Shown here piece by piece: positions 36,885-48,630 of a DNA stretch of 64,000 nt. The notes beneath the pieces were generated by a model that worked only from the letters and a program-made list of their open reading frames with translations, was not told where the DNA came from and did not search any database. The stretch lies in contig CM031858.1 in assembly GCA_018697195.1 (NCBI GenBank), forward strand, positions 107,079,277-107,143,276, read 5' to 3'. The translations under genes were made by a program, and so were the position numbers. The number at the start of each line of letters is the position of its first letter. Within the stretch, counting starts at the first letter, position 1. This stretch comes from Certhia americana. Its lineage: Eukaryota > Chordata > Aves > Passeriformes > Certhiidae.

Positions 36885-36899
36885 AAAGAAAGAAAAAAA
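36855..36899. repeat. Poly(A)/GAAA tract
   Basis: Run of 28 A followed by GGAAAGAAAGAAAAAAAGG. No retroposed gene body was recognised upstream. Confidence 0.9.
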
Positions 36900-38451
36900 G
36901 GCTCCTTTCCCTTTAAAAAGAGAGGAGCTACTTGGTCTGATGCTGCTGCCTTTATCAGCCATGAAGTTCCCAGCAAGGTGCTGTTAGTGCCTGATTAAAC
37001 CTCATACCAATCTCTGTCCCCCATGGTAACCCAGAAGACATCCACTGAGAGTAGCAGCTCTTATTCATTTTAATTGCCAAGGATCTCTCTGTGATGGCCA
37101 GTTTTCTTGTCTCTCAAGGACTGGAATGGAAATCCATCTGATTACATGAACAATCCGGGTGCACTGACAGATCTGAAATATGAATATGGAGATGGCATTG
37201 TGGTCTGCACTGACTCCTGAAACCCCAATAGTAAATTATGATCTGCCACTAAAACAATTTCAGGCACAGTACAATTCACATAAAAGCCCATTTTCTGTAA
37301 TGGAACACAAATTATTAATAAATCAGTCCAGAGGGGGGGAAAAAGTGAAAAAGAGATTTTGTCACTGGTGTTCTCATGGAACATCACAAACACAAATGTA
37401 CATACACATACAGCCATGCTTCCCTTTCTCTTATACACCTTTTTCTACAGCTTCAATGATGAGATGATATGCAGAATATAAACAAATCCCCTGGGGTTAC
37501 CACAGTGTTCCTGGAATTAGCCCCATGTCTTCTTGCTGTAAGCTTAACCTTGTCCCATCCCTTGGGTGAACTGACCTCCAGCTTATGCAGCTTAACGTGG
37601 AGGGACACATTTATTGTCCAAATAAAACTTGCAATCCTCGTACTCATGCAGGGAATAGCTCATCTTCCTCTTCAATCCCTCTGACATGTGCTGTTTGGTG
37701 TCAGGAGACCCTCTCAAGTAGAATAGCCTTTTAGGATTTGGCCCAGAGCACCCACTATGTTGAAAGTGAGACCAACTGCCTTTATAAAGTCCTAATAAAA
37801 GAGGGCCTAGTCCAAAACAATGAGCTTTACTGCCATATCCAGAAGAACAGTGTTTGTCTGAAAGTCAGGCATGGGTTGAGAGAACACATAAAACAAAAAA
37901 AGGCAAAACCCAAAATGGCATCAGAGGTTAGGAAGGAAGTCTGCTCAAGTAAGCCGTAACAGCCTAGGGCATCTCCTAAACACTCCAGCACCCTACAACA
38001 GCCTGTACAAACACCCAGCCACTAGGGATGGATTGAAATCAGCACAGACAGTTCATCAACAACATGCCACTGATCTCAGCCCAGCCTGGTCTCACTGCTC
38101 TGCAATGTGCTGACACGAGAGGGGAGGATGTGGCTGCACAGGCACCTGGACATGGCAAACATCCGCTGGCAGAAAGGGAGGCCAGCCAGGGTACTTTGAC
38201 TGGGGCTTGCCAGCAGCTCCAGGCAGCTGACAAAGCAGTGTGGTGACAGTATTAACATGCGCAAGGCAGGCGGGCACATTATTATTGCCACATATTTCTA
38301 CTGAAACAGTGCCTGAGGCTTCAGGGGATCCTCGACTCAGCCAGCTGAACATACACTGAGGAAACCATGTCCACAGGGCTTTAGGTCCTCTTGAGAGCCA
38401 TGGAAAGAGCAGAGGAAATATAATGCTTATAAAGAAGGACAAGGGGGTTTA
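36900..38451. other. Unique non-coding sequence, nothing recognised
   Basis: Short open frames on both strands overlap one another at 38,040-38,440, with no recognisable protein. No repeat family identified. Confidence 0.5.
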
Positions 38452-38567
38452 GTGGGTTTAGAACTGCCTCAGAGGTCAGGAAATGTGGGTTGTAACCCTG
38501 GCTTTAGCCCCAGTCTGGTGGATGACCTTTGGTCCCCTGAGTGTTTCCTGTCTGCAAAATGTGAAAC
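38452..38567 (+). mobile_element. MIR-like SINE (tRNA-derived)
   Basis: Diverged match to the mammalian-wide interspersed repeat family, which also occurs in birds. Visible blocks in order are GTGGGTTGTAACCCTGGC (the degenerate tRNA B-box region), TGATGACC-like GGATGACCTTTGG, then TTTCCTGTCTGCAAAATG, the counterpart of the conserved TTTCCTCATCTGTAAAATG core. The A-box end is poorly preserved. The element is old and inert. Confidence 0.65.
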
Positions 38568-40520
38568 TTCCATATGTTTGGCTTTCCCTGGCTATGGCAT
38601 CAGTTTCCAACTGGAAAATTTGCCTGGGCAGGGAAAAAAATAGAAAAAGAAAAAAGACACTGGAGTTTTGTCAAAAAACTTTGGACATCTGGAAATCAGG
38701 CCTTCACAGTGAGGACATGACCACTGGACATACATGAAAAACACAGCAGTAAAAATTCTCTCCCAAAAATATCCATCTCCCTATACTTTCCCTCAGTGGT
38801 GCACAACCACCTTCTTTTGTTTTGAAAGTCTCAGAGCCTGAGTAAAATCAGCATAACAAAGCAGATTTTGTGAAACATTTGGAGATCTGATGATGCTAAG
38901 TGGTAGACAACAGATCAGCATTTATTCAACAGGCATGCATTTGAAACACTGTAATTAAAGTATAAGAATAAAAAATAACCCCACTGCTTTAGCCTTAACT
39001 TTCTGTCCTCTTATCTCTCACCTTCTCTCTCCTGGGGGTATTAGCCTAGGCAGGGGTTTCCAAGTGGGATCTGAGGAAGGCTGTTCACCTCAGTAAATCA
39101 GGTTAGGAATGGTGTTCCCTTATAAGTGCTCAGAGGCAGCATTGCAGCCCAGAGGGTTCAAACATTGGGCTGCCATGTTTGCCAACAGCAAAGCTATCTA
39201 ACACTTCATATTTAGGCTGGCTTTTTGCATTTATTAGCAGCATGTGGTACAATCAGTAATTAATTTGGTGATCCTTGGAGCCAGTGCCTGTTATCAGAGT
39301 TTCCTTTTATGCAACAGAGATAAGCATGCAGTAGTTTTTGAGACATATTGATGTGCATTTACCCTTCTGTGTTCCTCTCCTCCGCACAGGAAGGATTCCC
39401 CACCAAAGGAAGAACCTTTGGGAGTGAGGTTTCAATGCAGCCAGAAGATAAAGGCTAGGGCAGAAAGAGAGATGCAAAAATACCTTCTGCTCCAAACAGC
39501 TTTGGCATTTCATTCTGCTAAGGAAGCAGCAGGTTTGGGCATGAGGCCTGCAGAGGCAACTACCTGTTGCCTCTAGTAGATAATGCTGGTAATAACCGAG
39601 AAGAAAGCTTTCTGAGCCCCTATCACATTTGTGGCCCTAAAGGGAAGAAGTAATCTGATTGGTTACTTGTAATTTATTCTTTAAACGTAAAAGAACTAGA
39701 AAGGGAGGAAACATAAATACTTTTAATAATCAAAGAAAAGACTGAAGTAAGTAGAGTTCACAACCTCAATAACTCATTTAAGATGCATAAATGCCTCAAA
39801 TTTTCATTAATTAGTGAATATGTGTTGTTTTCTTGGAGTACAAGAAAGAGATTTTTGAACACCAGTGAACCAGACAAATGAAAACTAAAACATACATATT
39901 AGGAATCATGCTCCAAAGGACTCTTTCAGAGATTATGGCAGGAAGCACCTTATTTCAGTTTTTCCATTATTTCACGCTTAGAAATGACTACTTTGAGTGT
40001 TTGCAACTGATTGAAATGTTTATCAAAGGCTGAAGGGTAACCACAGAGAATAAAACCCCCTTCTCTGCAGTGCTGTTTTCTGACCTGCATGGAGCATGCT
40101 GGTAGTTTTGGACATTTCAGATTTGACAGGTGACCAAAGCACAAAAACTGAATTCAGCCAAGTCTTAAAACTAAGTATTTGCCTTTTTGTGTTACTGAAT
40201 AGGAAACAAAGTGTTCACCATAGCTGTCATGGTACTTAGCCGAGCACTACCTGTTGAGGTTAAAGATTGCATGAGACACAAAAAAAGAATAACTTTGGTA
40301 TATGCGTTGTCTCTAAAGGACAGTTACACGGTTTTAGTGGGATGGAAAGAAGCCTCTATTATTGCTGCAAATGATGTGCCTGTTTCATAGGAAATAAGGA
40401 ACATCAAGTGACAATGTATCAAAGAAGCAGTCTGGAGAAATCAAATTTCTCTTTTACTGAAGACCTTTAGGAACATTTCTCTGTTTCCATGATGACAAAG
40501 ATACAATGGGCATGCACACC
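38568..40520. other. Unique non-coding sequence with a short hairpin
   Basis: A perfect inverted repeat, AGAGGCAAC/GTTGCCTCT with a 5-base loop, lies at 39,552-39,574. No gene or interspersed repeat recognised. Confidence 0.5.
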
Positions 40521-42494
40521 CCTTCCCTTCCCTTCCCTTCCCTTCCCTTCCCTTCCCTTCCCTTCCCTTCCCTTCCCTTCCCTTCCCTTCCCTTCCCTTC
40601 CCTTCCCTTCCTTACCTTCATTCCTTCCCTTCCTTCCCCCCTTCCCTTCCCTTCCTTCCCTCCTTCTTCCCTTACCTTCCCTTCCCTTTCCCTTCCCTTG
40701 CCTCCTTCCTTCACTTCCCTTCCCTTCCCTTCCCTTCCTTCCTTCCGTTCCTCCCTCCCTCCCTTCCTTCCCTTCCCTTCCCTTCCTTCCCTTCCCTTCC
40801 TTCCTCTCCCTGAAACTTCACCTTCTGAAACTTCCACCTTTCCTGAAATTCCTTCCTTCCCTTCCTTCCTGAAAACTTCGATCTTCCATGAAACTTACCT
40901 TCCCTGAAACTTCCCTCCTGAAACTCCCTTCCTGTGCAACTTCCCTGAAACTACCTGAACACTCCTTCCCTTCCCTTCCCTGAAACTTCCCTTCCCTTCC
41001 ATTCCCTGAAAACTCCCTTCCATTCATTCCTGAAACTCCCTTCCCTGTGAAATACTTCTTCCCTTCTTCCTTCCCTGTCCCTCACCTTCCCTTCCATCCC
41101 TCCTGCCTTCCCTCCCTTACCTTCCCTTCCCTTCCTCCATTCTCTTCCCTTCACTTCCCTTCCTTCCCTTCCATTCCCTTCCTTCCCTTCCCTTCCCTCC
41201 CTTCCCTCCCTTCTTCCCTTCCCTTCTTCCTTCCTCCTTCCCTTCCTTCCCGCCCCTCCCTTCCCTTCCCTTCCCTTCACTTCCATTCCCTTCCCTTCCT
41301 GAAACTCCCTTCCTGAAAAATTCCCTGAAACACTTCCCTGAAACTTCCTGAAATAACTTCCCTGAAACTTCCCGGAAACTTCCCTGAAACTTCCCTGAAA
41401 CTTCCTGAAAATTTCCCTTCCACGAAGTCCATTCCCTGAAATCTTCCCTTCCCTGAAACTTCCCTCCCTGAAACATTCCTGAAAACTTCCCTGAATCCGC
41501 TGAAATTCCCTGAAAATCCTGAAACTTCCTGAAACTCCTCGAAACTTCCTGAAACTTCCCTGAAACTTCCCTGAAACTCCCTGATAACTCCCTTCCCTGA
41601 AACTTCCTTCCCGGAAACTTCCTGAAAAAACTCGCCTGAACTCCTGAAACTTCCCTGATTCCCTGAAAACTCCCTTCCCTGAAACTTCCCTTCCTGAACT
41701 TCCCTCCCCTGAAACTGCCTGAAACTTCCTGAAAACTTCCCTGAAACTTCCCTTCCCTGAAACTTCCCTTCACCTTGAAAGTCCCTTCTGAAACTTCCGG
41801 AAACACTTCCTGAAATTCCATTCCTGAAATTCCTCCTGAAACCTTCCCGAAACTCACCGAAACTTCCCTTCCCGTTGGAAACTTCCCTTCCCTTCCCTGA
41901 AACTTCCTGAAAACTTTACCTTCCCTGAAATCCCTGCAAACTGCCCTGAAACTTCCCTGAAACTTCCGGAAACTTCCTTCCCTGAAACTTCCTCCTGAAA
42001 TTCCCTGAAAACTCCTGAAAGCTTCCTCCCTGAAACTTCCCCTCCCTGAATATTCCTTCCTTCCCTTCCGGAAACTTTAACTTCTGAAACTTCCCTGAAA
42101 CTTCCCGAAACTGCCCTGAAACTTACTGAAAGTCCTTCCCTGAAACTTCCTTCCTGAAACTTCCTGAAAACTTCCGTGAAAACTTCCGTTTCCCTTACCT
42201 CCCTCCTCTTCCCTGAAACTTCCCTGAAACTTCCCTGAACTTTCACCCTCGAAACTCCTGAAATCCCCTCATCCTGAACCTTCCTGAACTCCCTGAAACT
42301 TCCTTCCCTGAAATTCCCTGAAAACTCCTGAAACTTCCTTCTGGAAACTCCCTTCCCTGACAATTCCTGAAACTCCCTGAAACTCCCTTCCCCCTTCCCT
42401 CTCCGTTCCCTTCTCCCCCCCCGGCCCCCCCCCCCCATTCTCTTCTCTTTCCTGTCCTTCCTTCTCCCTTCTCGTCTTCTCTTTCCTTCTTTCC
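40521..42494. repeat. Pyrimidine-rich satellite array 2, mostly low-accuracy sequence
   Basis: Begins with 90 bases of perfect CCTTC repeats (40,521-40,610), then becomes irregular TTCCC/CCTTC sequence with scattered single-base changes, and from about 41,300 changes to TGAAACTTCCC-type units. This is the same order and orientation as array 1. After 40,611 the periodicity is broken by very frequent one-base insertions and deletions, unlike the clean units at 45,613-45,770. This suggests unpolished long-read sequence. Long open frames here, rich in G/E/K/R/F/S or P/S/L/F, are repeat artefacts. Confidence 0.93.
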
Positions 42495-44782
42495 TTTATA
42501 AAAGACGTAAGTGAAATCTGTCCAGGGAAAGGCACAGCAGGAGATTTAGTATGAGACCATTCTACCTCAGTAACATGAGTCCCTGGAGCAATGGGAAAAT
42601 CTTGAGAAAAGGGAGAGTATTAGTTACTATCAGGAAAAGTGGATTCCTAAGGCTTGGACTGCCTCCAGCAGTTGGAATGTGTCTTCGAGGCAAGGATGGG
42701 AACACCAAACATTGAGCTCACTTGAATTGGACGGGGACAGTGTGTTGGCAAGTGTACTGGGGGAAGAGATCCTGCTCTGAAGGGGCGAATGGTCTCTGGA
42801 CACCGGATATCTATGACTTCGTTAAAATCCAGTTGTGAAGAATGTGAGGAATAGAAAATACTTAGGAATCACCCAGGGACAAGCGAATCTCAAGACATAA
42901 CACTTGCACCAACTGCCGCAGAAGTATTCACATGTGAGGGAGCCAGGTTGGGCCTACAAGTTGGGATGATGGACTTCCGCATCCCAGGAGGAGGATGCAG
43001 TAAAGGCCTGCGCTCAGTCCCACATGCAGGGCAGGCAGGGCACTGGGGGGGGGGAACAGGGGAGAAGGGAACAAAGCTCCTGGACTTCTGCTGGCAGGGA
43101 ACAGGAAACGATAAGCCCGTTGAAACAGTTCAGAAATAAAAGAAACCTGAGCCTGCTGTGTCTGCCTCTCTTCTTTACATCCATGATCAGGTGTCCTTCT
43201 CCCTCTATTCCTGCACCAAAGCACTTGCATGTCCTGTGTCTGCTTTATGCTGCTTTCTGATCCCCTCACAGTGCAGAGATGTCAAGAAAATGCATATTGA
43301 AACTCGCCAATGTCACTGCACCAAACAAAACCCACTGGTGTTTACCAGGGAGAGGGCTGCCACAAGATGCCCCTATATTCTTCAGCTGGGGCTTGTCTGG
43401 TGTTTGTGGTGGGGCAAACCCAGAGCTGCTGAGGGCAGAATGGGGAACTCACGTGCTGGTTAAACATAGCCCTTGATTCCTTTTTTTGTCCCTCCGCCAT
43501 ATGGATGTAATTATATTCACAAGCGTTTTTTTTTTTTTTTTTTTTCCTCCAGTTATAATATGTTTTTATCATTTGTCCAGTCATGGAGCTTTCATGGACA
43601 AAACAATTATGATCAAATGTCTGAGAACGTCTCCAATGGGCCTTTTCCTGAAACATGTACAGACAAAGGAAATTATTCCTTATTGAAAGAAATCACTTCA
43701 AAGTGCCCAGACAGAATCGCTCCAGCTCAGGTTCCTTTCTGGTCACATGCTTGACAAGAGCTCTCACGAAAACCATGCTCCTTGAGCCGGTTTGAATTTC
43801 CAGCAACACGGGGCACAGGGCAATGGGAACTAACAGGCCCACGCACCTCTTTCTCCGTACCTATACCTTCCCGCACTCAGAGTCATTCCTCCGCACAGTG
43901 TTGTTGCCTCTCCAGTTCAGTAAAATTCTCTGTGATGTTGTCTCTAACTTTCGTGTGCTTGGGCAGCTCGGTTATCAGCCGTTCTGGACACAGCTATGTC
44001 ATCCTTTCCTAATAACTCATGCTTCAGTCAAAAACTCTCCAGTTTAGTCATGATCTTTCCTATCACCATCTCTCGTGAAGGTGAGGGGAGGGCAGACAGT
44101 TCTCAGTGAGGATGAAAGGATTGAGGAATGATTTGCATGACAAACTGCTGGGGACCATATATTTCTGTGGTGTTGCACTTACAGAAAAAAAAATGCTGAA
44201 ACCATCCAATACCTGTGTGTTGGCCAGATCTTCAACACATGCCAAATTCTTCGCTTGTGGCAGCCTGGGCACAGTCCACATATATTTTAGTTGTGATCTC
44301 CTAGGTCAACTGTGATCTAGTTTTGCAGTCTCCTGAGATAGTGCCTCTTCCACATCCTGAATGTCATCTCAAACTATAAGGAGGCTGACTGATCCAGGAA
44401 AGGTCAGGTGGCAGTTCCTTATTGGATCTTTCTTTGTCCAAGAGAGTGTGGGTTATGGGCCCTCACACCAGGACCTCCTTTTGAGATGTTGGGGAGGATG
44501 TGTGAGGTTAATTATTCAGCAGAAGTAGGTAGAACCACAGGCAGGACTCTATTACTGGGTGAGAAGAGACCTGTGCCAAAGGAGGAAGTTATGCCGGTTA
44601 CACAATCTGATCTTCACAAGATAATCATGTGATGAGTTTTCTCCTTATGTGGATTTGCATTGGCATAACAAACTCCCATCTCCTTTCATTCAGAGCAGTA
44701 TTGACAACACAGCTGTGAATGCTGAATCTGCAGTTGACTTGTCCTGCTGACCAGATACCTGCTCTCAGCAAAGTCCATGTAC
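42495..44782. repeat. Copy A of a ~2.3-kb duplicated unique segment (probable assembly artefact)
   Basis: Starts TTTATAAAAGACGTAAGTG and can be followed in order and orientation against 45,842-48,139 to its last base, which abuts the N gap. Differences are mainly short insertions or deletions, often at homopolymers (for example GACGGGGACAGTG here against GACTGGACAGTG in copy B). Copy B is closer to the CR1 consensus in the CR1 segment. Copy A is therefore the less accurate version and probably a gap-fill overhang. No gene recognised in it. Confidence 0.9.
42605..42840 (+). mobile_element. CR1 3' fragment, copy A (error-containing duplicate)
   Basis: Same CR1 fragment as at 45,950-46,165, with extra bases such as CAGCAGTTGGAATGTGTCTTC in place of GCAGTGGAATTGTCTTCC. 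If copy A is an assembly artefact this is not a second insertion. Confidence 0.75.
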
Positions 44783-45612
44783 NNNNNNNNNNNNNNNNNN
44801 NNNNNNNNNNNNNNNNNNNNNNNNNNNNNNNNNNNNNNNNNNNNNNNNNNNNNNNNNNNNNNNNNNNNNNNNNNNNNNNNNNNNNNNNNNNNNNNNNNNN
44901 NNNNNNNNNNNNNNNNNNNNNNNNNNNNNNNNNNNNNNNNNNNNNNNNNNNNNNNNNNNNNNNNNNNNNNNNNNNNNNNNNNNNNNNNNNNNNNNNNNNN
45001 NNNNNNNNNNNNNNNNNNNNNNNNNNNNNNNNNNNNNNNNNNNNNNNNNNNNNNNNNNNNNNNNNNNNNNNNNNNNNNNNNNNNNNNNNNNNNNNNNNNN
45101 NNNNNNNNNNNNNNNNNNNNNNNNNNNNNNNNNNNNNNNNNNNNNNNNNNNNNNNNNNNNNNNNNNNNNNNNNNNNNNNNNNNNNNNNNNNNNNNNNNNN
45201 NNNNNNNNNNNNNNNNNNNNNNNNNNNNNNNNNNNNNNNNNNNNNNNNNNNNNNNNNNNNNNNNNNNNNNNNNNNNNNNNNNNNNNNNNNNNNNNNNNNN
45301 NNNNNNNNNNNNNNNNNNNNNNNNNNNNNNNNNNNNNNNNNNNNNNNNNNNNNNNNNNNNNNNNNNNNNNNNNNNNNNNNNNNNNNNNNNNNNNNNNNNN
45401 NNNNNNNNNNNNNNNNNNNNNNNNNNNNNNNNNNNNNNNNNNNNNNNNNNNNNNNNNNNNNNNNNNNNNNNNNNNNNNNNNNNNNNNNNNNNNNNNNNNN
45501 NNNNNNNNNNNNNNNNNNNNNNNNNNNNNNNNNNNNNNNNNNNNNNNNNNNNNNNNNNNNNNNNNNNNNNNNNNNNNNNNNNNNNNNNNNNNNNNNNNNN
45601 NNNNNNNNNNNN
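44783..45612. other. Assembly gap, 830 N
   Basis: 830 N between the end of copy A and clean satellite sequence. Frames drawn through it are meaningless. If the duplication is false, the gap does not correspond to a real interval. Confidence 0.98.
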
Positions 45613-45841
45613 CCTTCCCTGAACCTTCCCTGAACCTTCCCTGAAAATTCCCTTCCCTGAAACTTCCCTTCCCTGAAACTTCCCTGAAACTTCCCTTCCC
45701 TGAAACTTCCCTTCCCTGAAACTTCCCTGAAACTTCCCTGAAACTTCCCTTCCCCCTTCCCTTCTCCCTTCCCTTCTCCCTTCCCTTCTTCTCTTTCCTT
45801 TCCCTTCCCTTCTCCCTTCTCGTCTTCTCTTTCCTCTTTCC
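45613..45841. repeat. Right end of satellite array 2, clean sequence
   Basis: Regular TGAAACTTCCC and TGAAACTTCCCTTCCC units with ten TTCCCTGAA junctions, including variants TGAACC and TGAAAA, followed by a TTCCCTTCTCC-type edge that decays into the unique flank. The same edge occurs in noisy form at about 42,385-42,494, which ties the two copies together. Confidence 0.93.
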
Positions 45842-48139
45842 TTTATAAAAGACGTAAGTGAATCTGTCCAGGGAAAGGCACAGCAGGAGATTTAAGTATG
45901 AGACCATCTCCTCAGTAACATGAGTCCCTGGAGCAATGGGATAAATTTGAGAAAGAGAGTATTTAGGCTTAATATCAGGAAAATATTCCTAATGGCTTGG
46001 ACTGCCTCAGCAGTGGAATTGTCTTCCAGGCAAGGATGGAAACACCAACATTTGACTCACTTGAAATTGGACTGGACAGTGTGTTGGCAAGTGTACTGGG
46101 GGGAGAGATCCTGCTCTGAAGGGCGAATGGTCTCTTGGACACCGGATCTCTATGACTCTGTTAAATATTCCAGTGTGAAGAATGTGAGGAAAGAAAATAT
46201 TAGGAATCACCCAGGGACACAGCTAATCTCACAGACATAACACTTGCACCAACTGCAGCAGAAGTTATTCACATGTGAGGGAGCCAGGTTGGGCCCCAAG
46301 TGGGATGAGGGCTTCAGCATCCCAGAGGAGGATGCAGTAAAGGCCTGCTGCTCCATGTCCCACATGCAGGCAGCAGGGCACTGGGACACAGGGGAGAGGG
46401 AACAAATGCTCCTGGACTTCTGCTGGCAGGGAACAGGAACGATAAGCCCGTTGAAACAGTCAGAAAGAAAAGAAACCTGAGCCCTGGCTGTGTCTGCTAT
46501 CTCTTTACATCCATGATCAGGTGTCCCTTCTCCTCTCTGTCCTGACAAAGCACTTGCATGTCCTGTGTCTGTCTTTATTGCTGCTTTCTGATCCCCTCAC
46601 AGTGCAGAGATGTCAAGAAAATGCATATTTTGAAACTCCAAATGTCACTGCACCAAACAAAACCCACTGGTGTTTACCAGGGAGAGGGCTGCCTACAGAT
46701 GCCCCCATATTCTTTCAGCTGGGGCTTGTCTTGGTGTTTGTGGTGGGGCAAACCCAGAGCTGCTGAGGGCAGAATGGGACCCTCACTGTGGTTTCAACAT
46801 AGCCTTGATTCCTTTTTTTGTCCCTCCGCATATGGATGTAATATATATTCACAAGGCTTTTTTTTTTTTTTTTCCCTACCATTTATAATATTTTTTTATT
46901 CATTTCCAGTCATGGAGCTTTTCTGGACAAAACAATTATGATCCAAATGTCCTGAGAACCGTCTCCAATGAGGCCTTTTTCCTGAACATGTACAGACAAA
47001 GGAAATTATTTCCTTATTGAAAGAAATCACTTCAAAGTGCCCAGACCAGACCCCGCTCCAGCTCAGGTTTCCTTTCTGTGTCACAGCTTGGACAAGAGCT
47101 CTCACGGAAAACCATGCTCCTTGAGCCTGGTTTGAATTTAAGCAACACTGGGCACAGGGCAATGGGAACTCACAACAGCCCACTCACCTCTTTTCTCCGT
47201 ACCTCTACCTTCCCCCTCAGTATGTCCTTCCTCCTGCACAGTGTTTGTTGCCTCTCCAGTGTCAGTAAAATTCTCTGTGATGTGCCTCTTAACTTTCTGT
47301 GCTCTGGGCAGCTCTGTTTATCAGCCGTTCTGACACAGCTATGTCAATCCTTTCCTAAAACTCAGCTTCAGTCAAAAACTCTCCCCAGTTAGTCATGATC
47401 TTCCTATCACCATCTCTTGTGAAGGTGAGGTGGAGGGCAACAGTTCTCGTGAGGATGAAATGGATTGAGAATGATTTTGCATGACAACTGCTGGGGATCC
47501 AATATCTTTCTGTTGGTGTTGCTTACAGAAACAATAATGCCTGGAAACCATCCAATACCTGTGTGTTGGCCCATCTTCAACACATGCCAAATTCTTCTCT
47601 TGTGGGACAGCCTGGGCACAGTCCACATATATTTATGTGTGATCTCCTAGTCAAACTGTGATCTATTTTTGCCAGTCTCCTGAGCATAGTGCCTCTTTCC
47701 ACATCCTGAATGTCACCTCAAACTATAAGGAGGCTGACTGCTCCAGGAAAGGTCAGGTGGCAGTGCCTTTATGCATCTTTCTTTCTGTCCACGCAGAGTG
47801 TGGGTCATGGCCCTCACACCAGGACCTCCCTTTTTGAGATGTTGGGAGGAGTGTGAGGTTCATTATTTCAGCAGAAGTAGGTAAGAACCACAGCATGGAT
47901 CTCTTACTTGTGGGAGAAGAGACCTTGTGTCCAAAGAGACATTTTATGCCTGTTACACATCTGTTCTTCACCAAGATAATCATTGATGAGGTTTCTTCCT
48001 TCTGTGGATTTGGCATTGCATAACAACTCCCATCTCCTTTCCATTCAGAGCAGTATTGACAACACAGCTGTGACTGCTGAACTCTGCAGTTGACTTGTCC
48101 TGCTGCCAGATACCCTGCTCTCAGCAATGTCCAAGGTAC
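45842..48139. repeat. Copy B of the ~2.3-kb duplicated segment (probable true locus)
   Basis: The more regular version of the segment. It holds a CR1 fragment at its left, a poly(T) run near 46,858-46,875, and otherwise unique sequence. It continues without a break into unique sequence after 48,139, as expected of the genuine flank. Short frames such as those at 46,521-46,941 are open in both copies but contain no recognised domain. Confidence 0.88.
45950..46165 (+). mobile_element. CR1 LINE 3' fragment
   Basis: AATATCAGGAAAATATTCCT, GCAGTGGAATTGTCTTCC, ATGGAAACACCAACATTTGA, GACTGGACAGTG and GATCCTGCTCTGAAGGGCGA follow the order of the CR1 3' region in sense orientation, ending near a CTCTATGACTCTG block. 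It is an older, more diverged CR1 lineage than the one at 16.9 kb. Confidence 0.8.
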
Positions 48140-48582
48140 ATTGAAAGAGGACAATAAAATTTCCCCTGTCTCTCAAATGGCCTCTACTTACTGGTAAAAT
48201 ATGGTTTTCAGTATTCAAACAAAGAATTTGGGACACTCCTGAGCTCCATCATTAGCCTAATTTTGTTTTTGCTACTAAAACTTCTCCAACCTGGTCCCAT
48301 GGCTACCTCCTCTGACCTAGTTAAACACACCTGACTAGGATCTGTCATTGCTTTACAACTCAGAGTAGAGCAGAGATACCAGGTTTCAACCTTCAGACCA
48401 CACCTGGAGCTAATGGTCAACACAATGTCCTACCTGTCCATGCTGAGGAGCTGTGTGCCACCTCATGGCACCCAGCACTGTGTCAACAATCTCCAGAGAT
48501 CAGCACCTACACACAGACTGGAAGGTCACTGAGACCCGTCTCTCCTTCCCTGCATATCAGACCCAGAGTAACATGACCCCTT
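48140..48582. other. Unique non-coding sequence, nothing recognised
   Basis: Continues copy B into single-copy sequence. No repeat or gene recognised. Confidence 0.5.
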
Positions 48583-48630
48583 CCAGCTCCAGCTCCAGCT
48601 CCAGCTCCAGCTCCTGCTCCAGCTCCAGCT
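48583..48630. repeat. CCAGCT hexanucleotide repeat
   Basis: About eight tandem CCAGCT/CAGCTC units with one CTGCTC variant. It encodes a poly-serine run within the plus-strand frame 48,453-48,896 and a Gly-Ala run on the minus strand. A six-base period keeps frames open, so these frames are not evidence of a gene. Confidence 0.93.

Noticed and set aside
36855..36899. Poly(A) tail of a processed pseudogene
   Set aside because: No retroposed coding sequence or target-site duplication could be recognised beside the tract.
40489..40907. Overlapping frames rich in Pro, Ser, Leu and Phe, about 130 codons, resembling a low-complexity protein
   Set aside because: A five-base repeat reads through all three frames with the same residues, so open length carries no coding information.
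41117..42438. Long minus frames (246 and 194 codons) rich in Gly, Phe, Arg, Glu and Ser
   Set aside because: They translate the noisy TGAAACTTCCC satellite; composition and period come from the repeat, not from a protein.
44719..45907. Very long open frames (up to 380 codons) across 44.7-45.9 kb
   Set aside because: They are open only because they pass through 830 N; the translated part on either side is satellite or unrelated flank.
42495..48139. Genuine tandem segmental duplication flanking the satellite
   Set aside because: Not excluded, but disfavoured because differences are mainly small indels, copy A ends at the gap, and the array before copy A shows the same kind of error.
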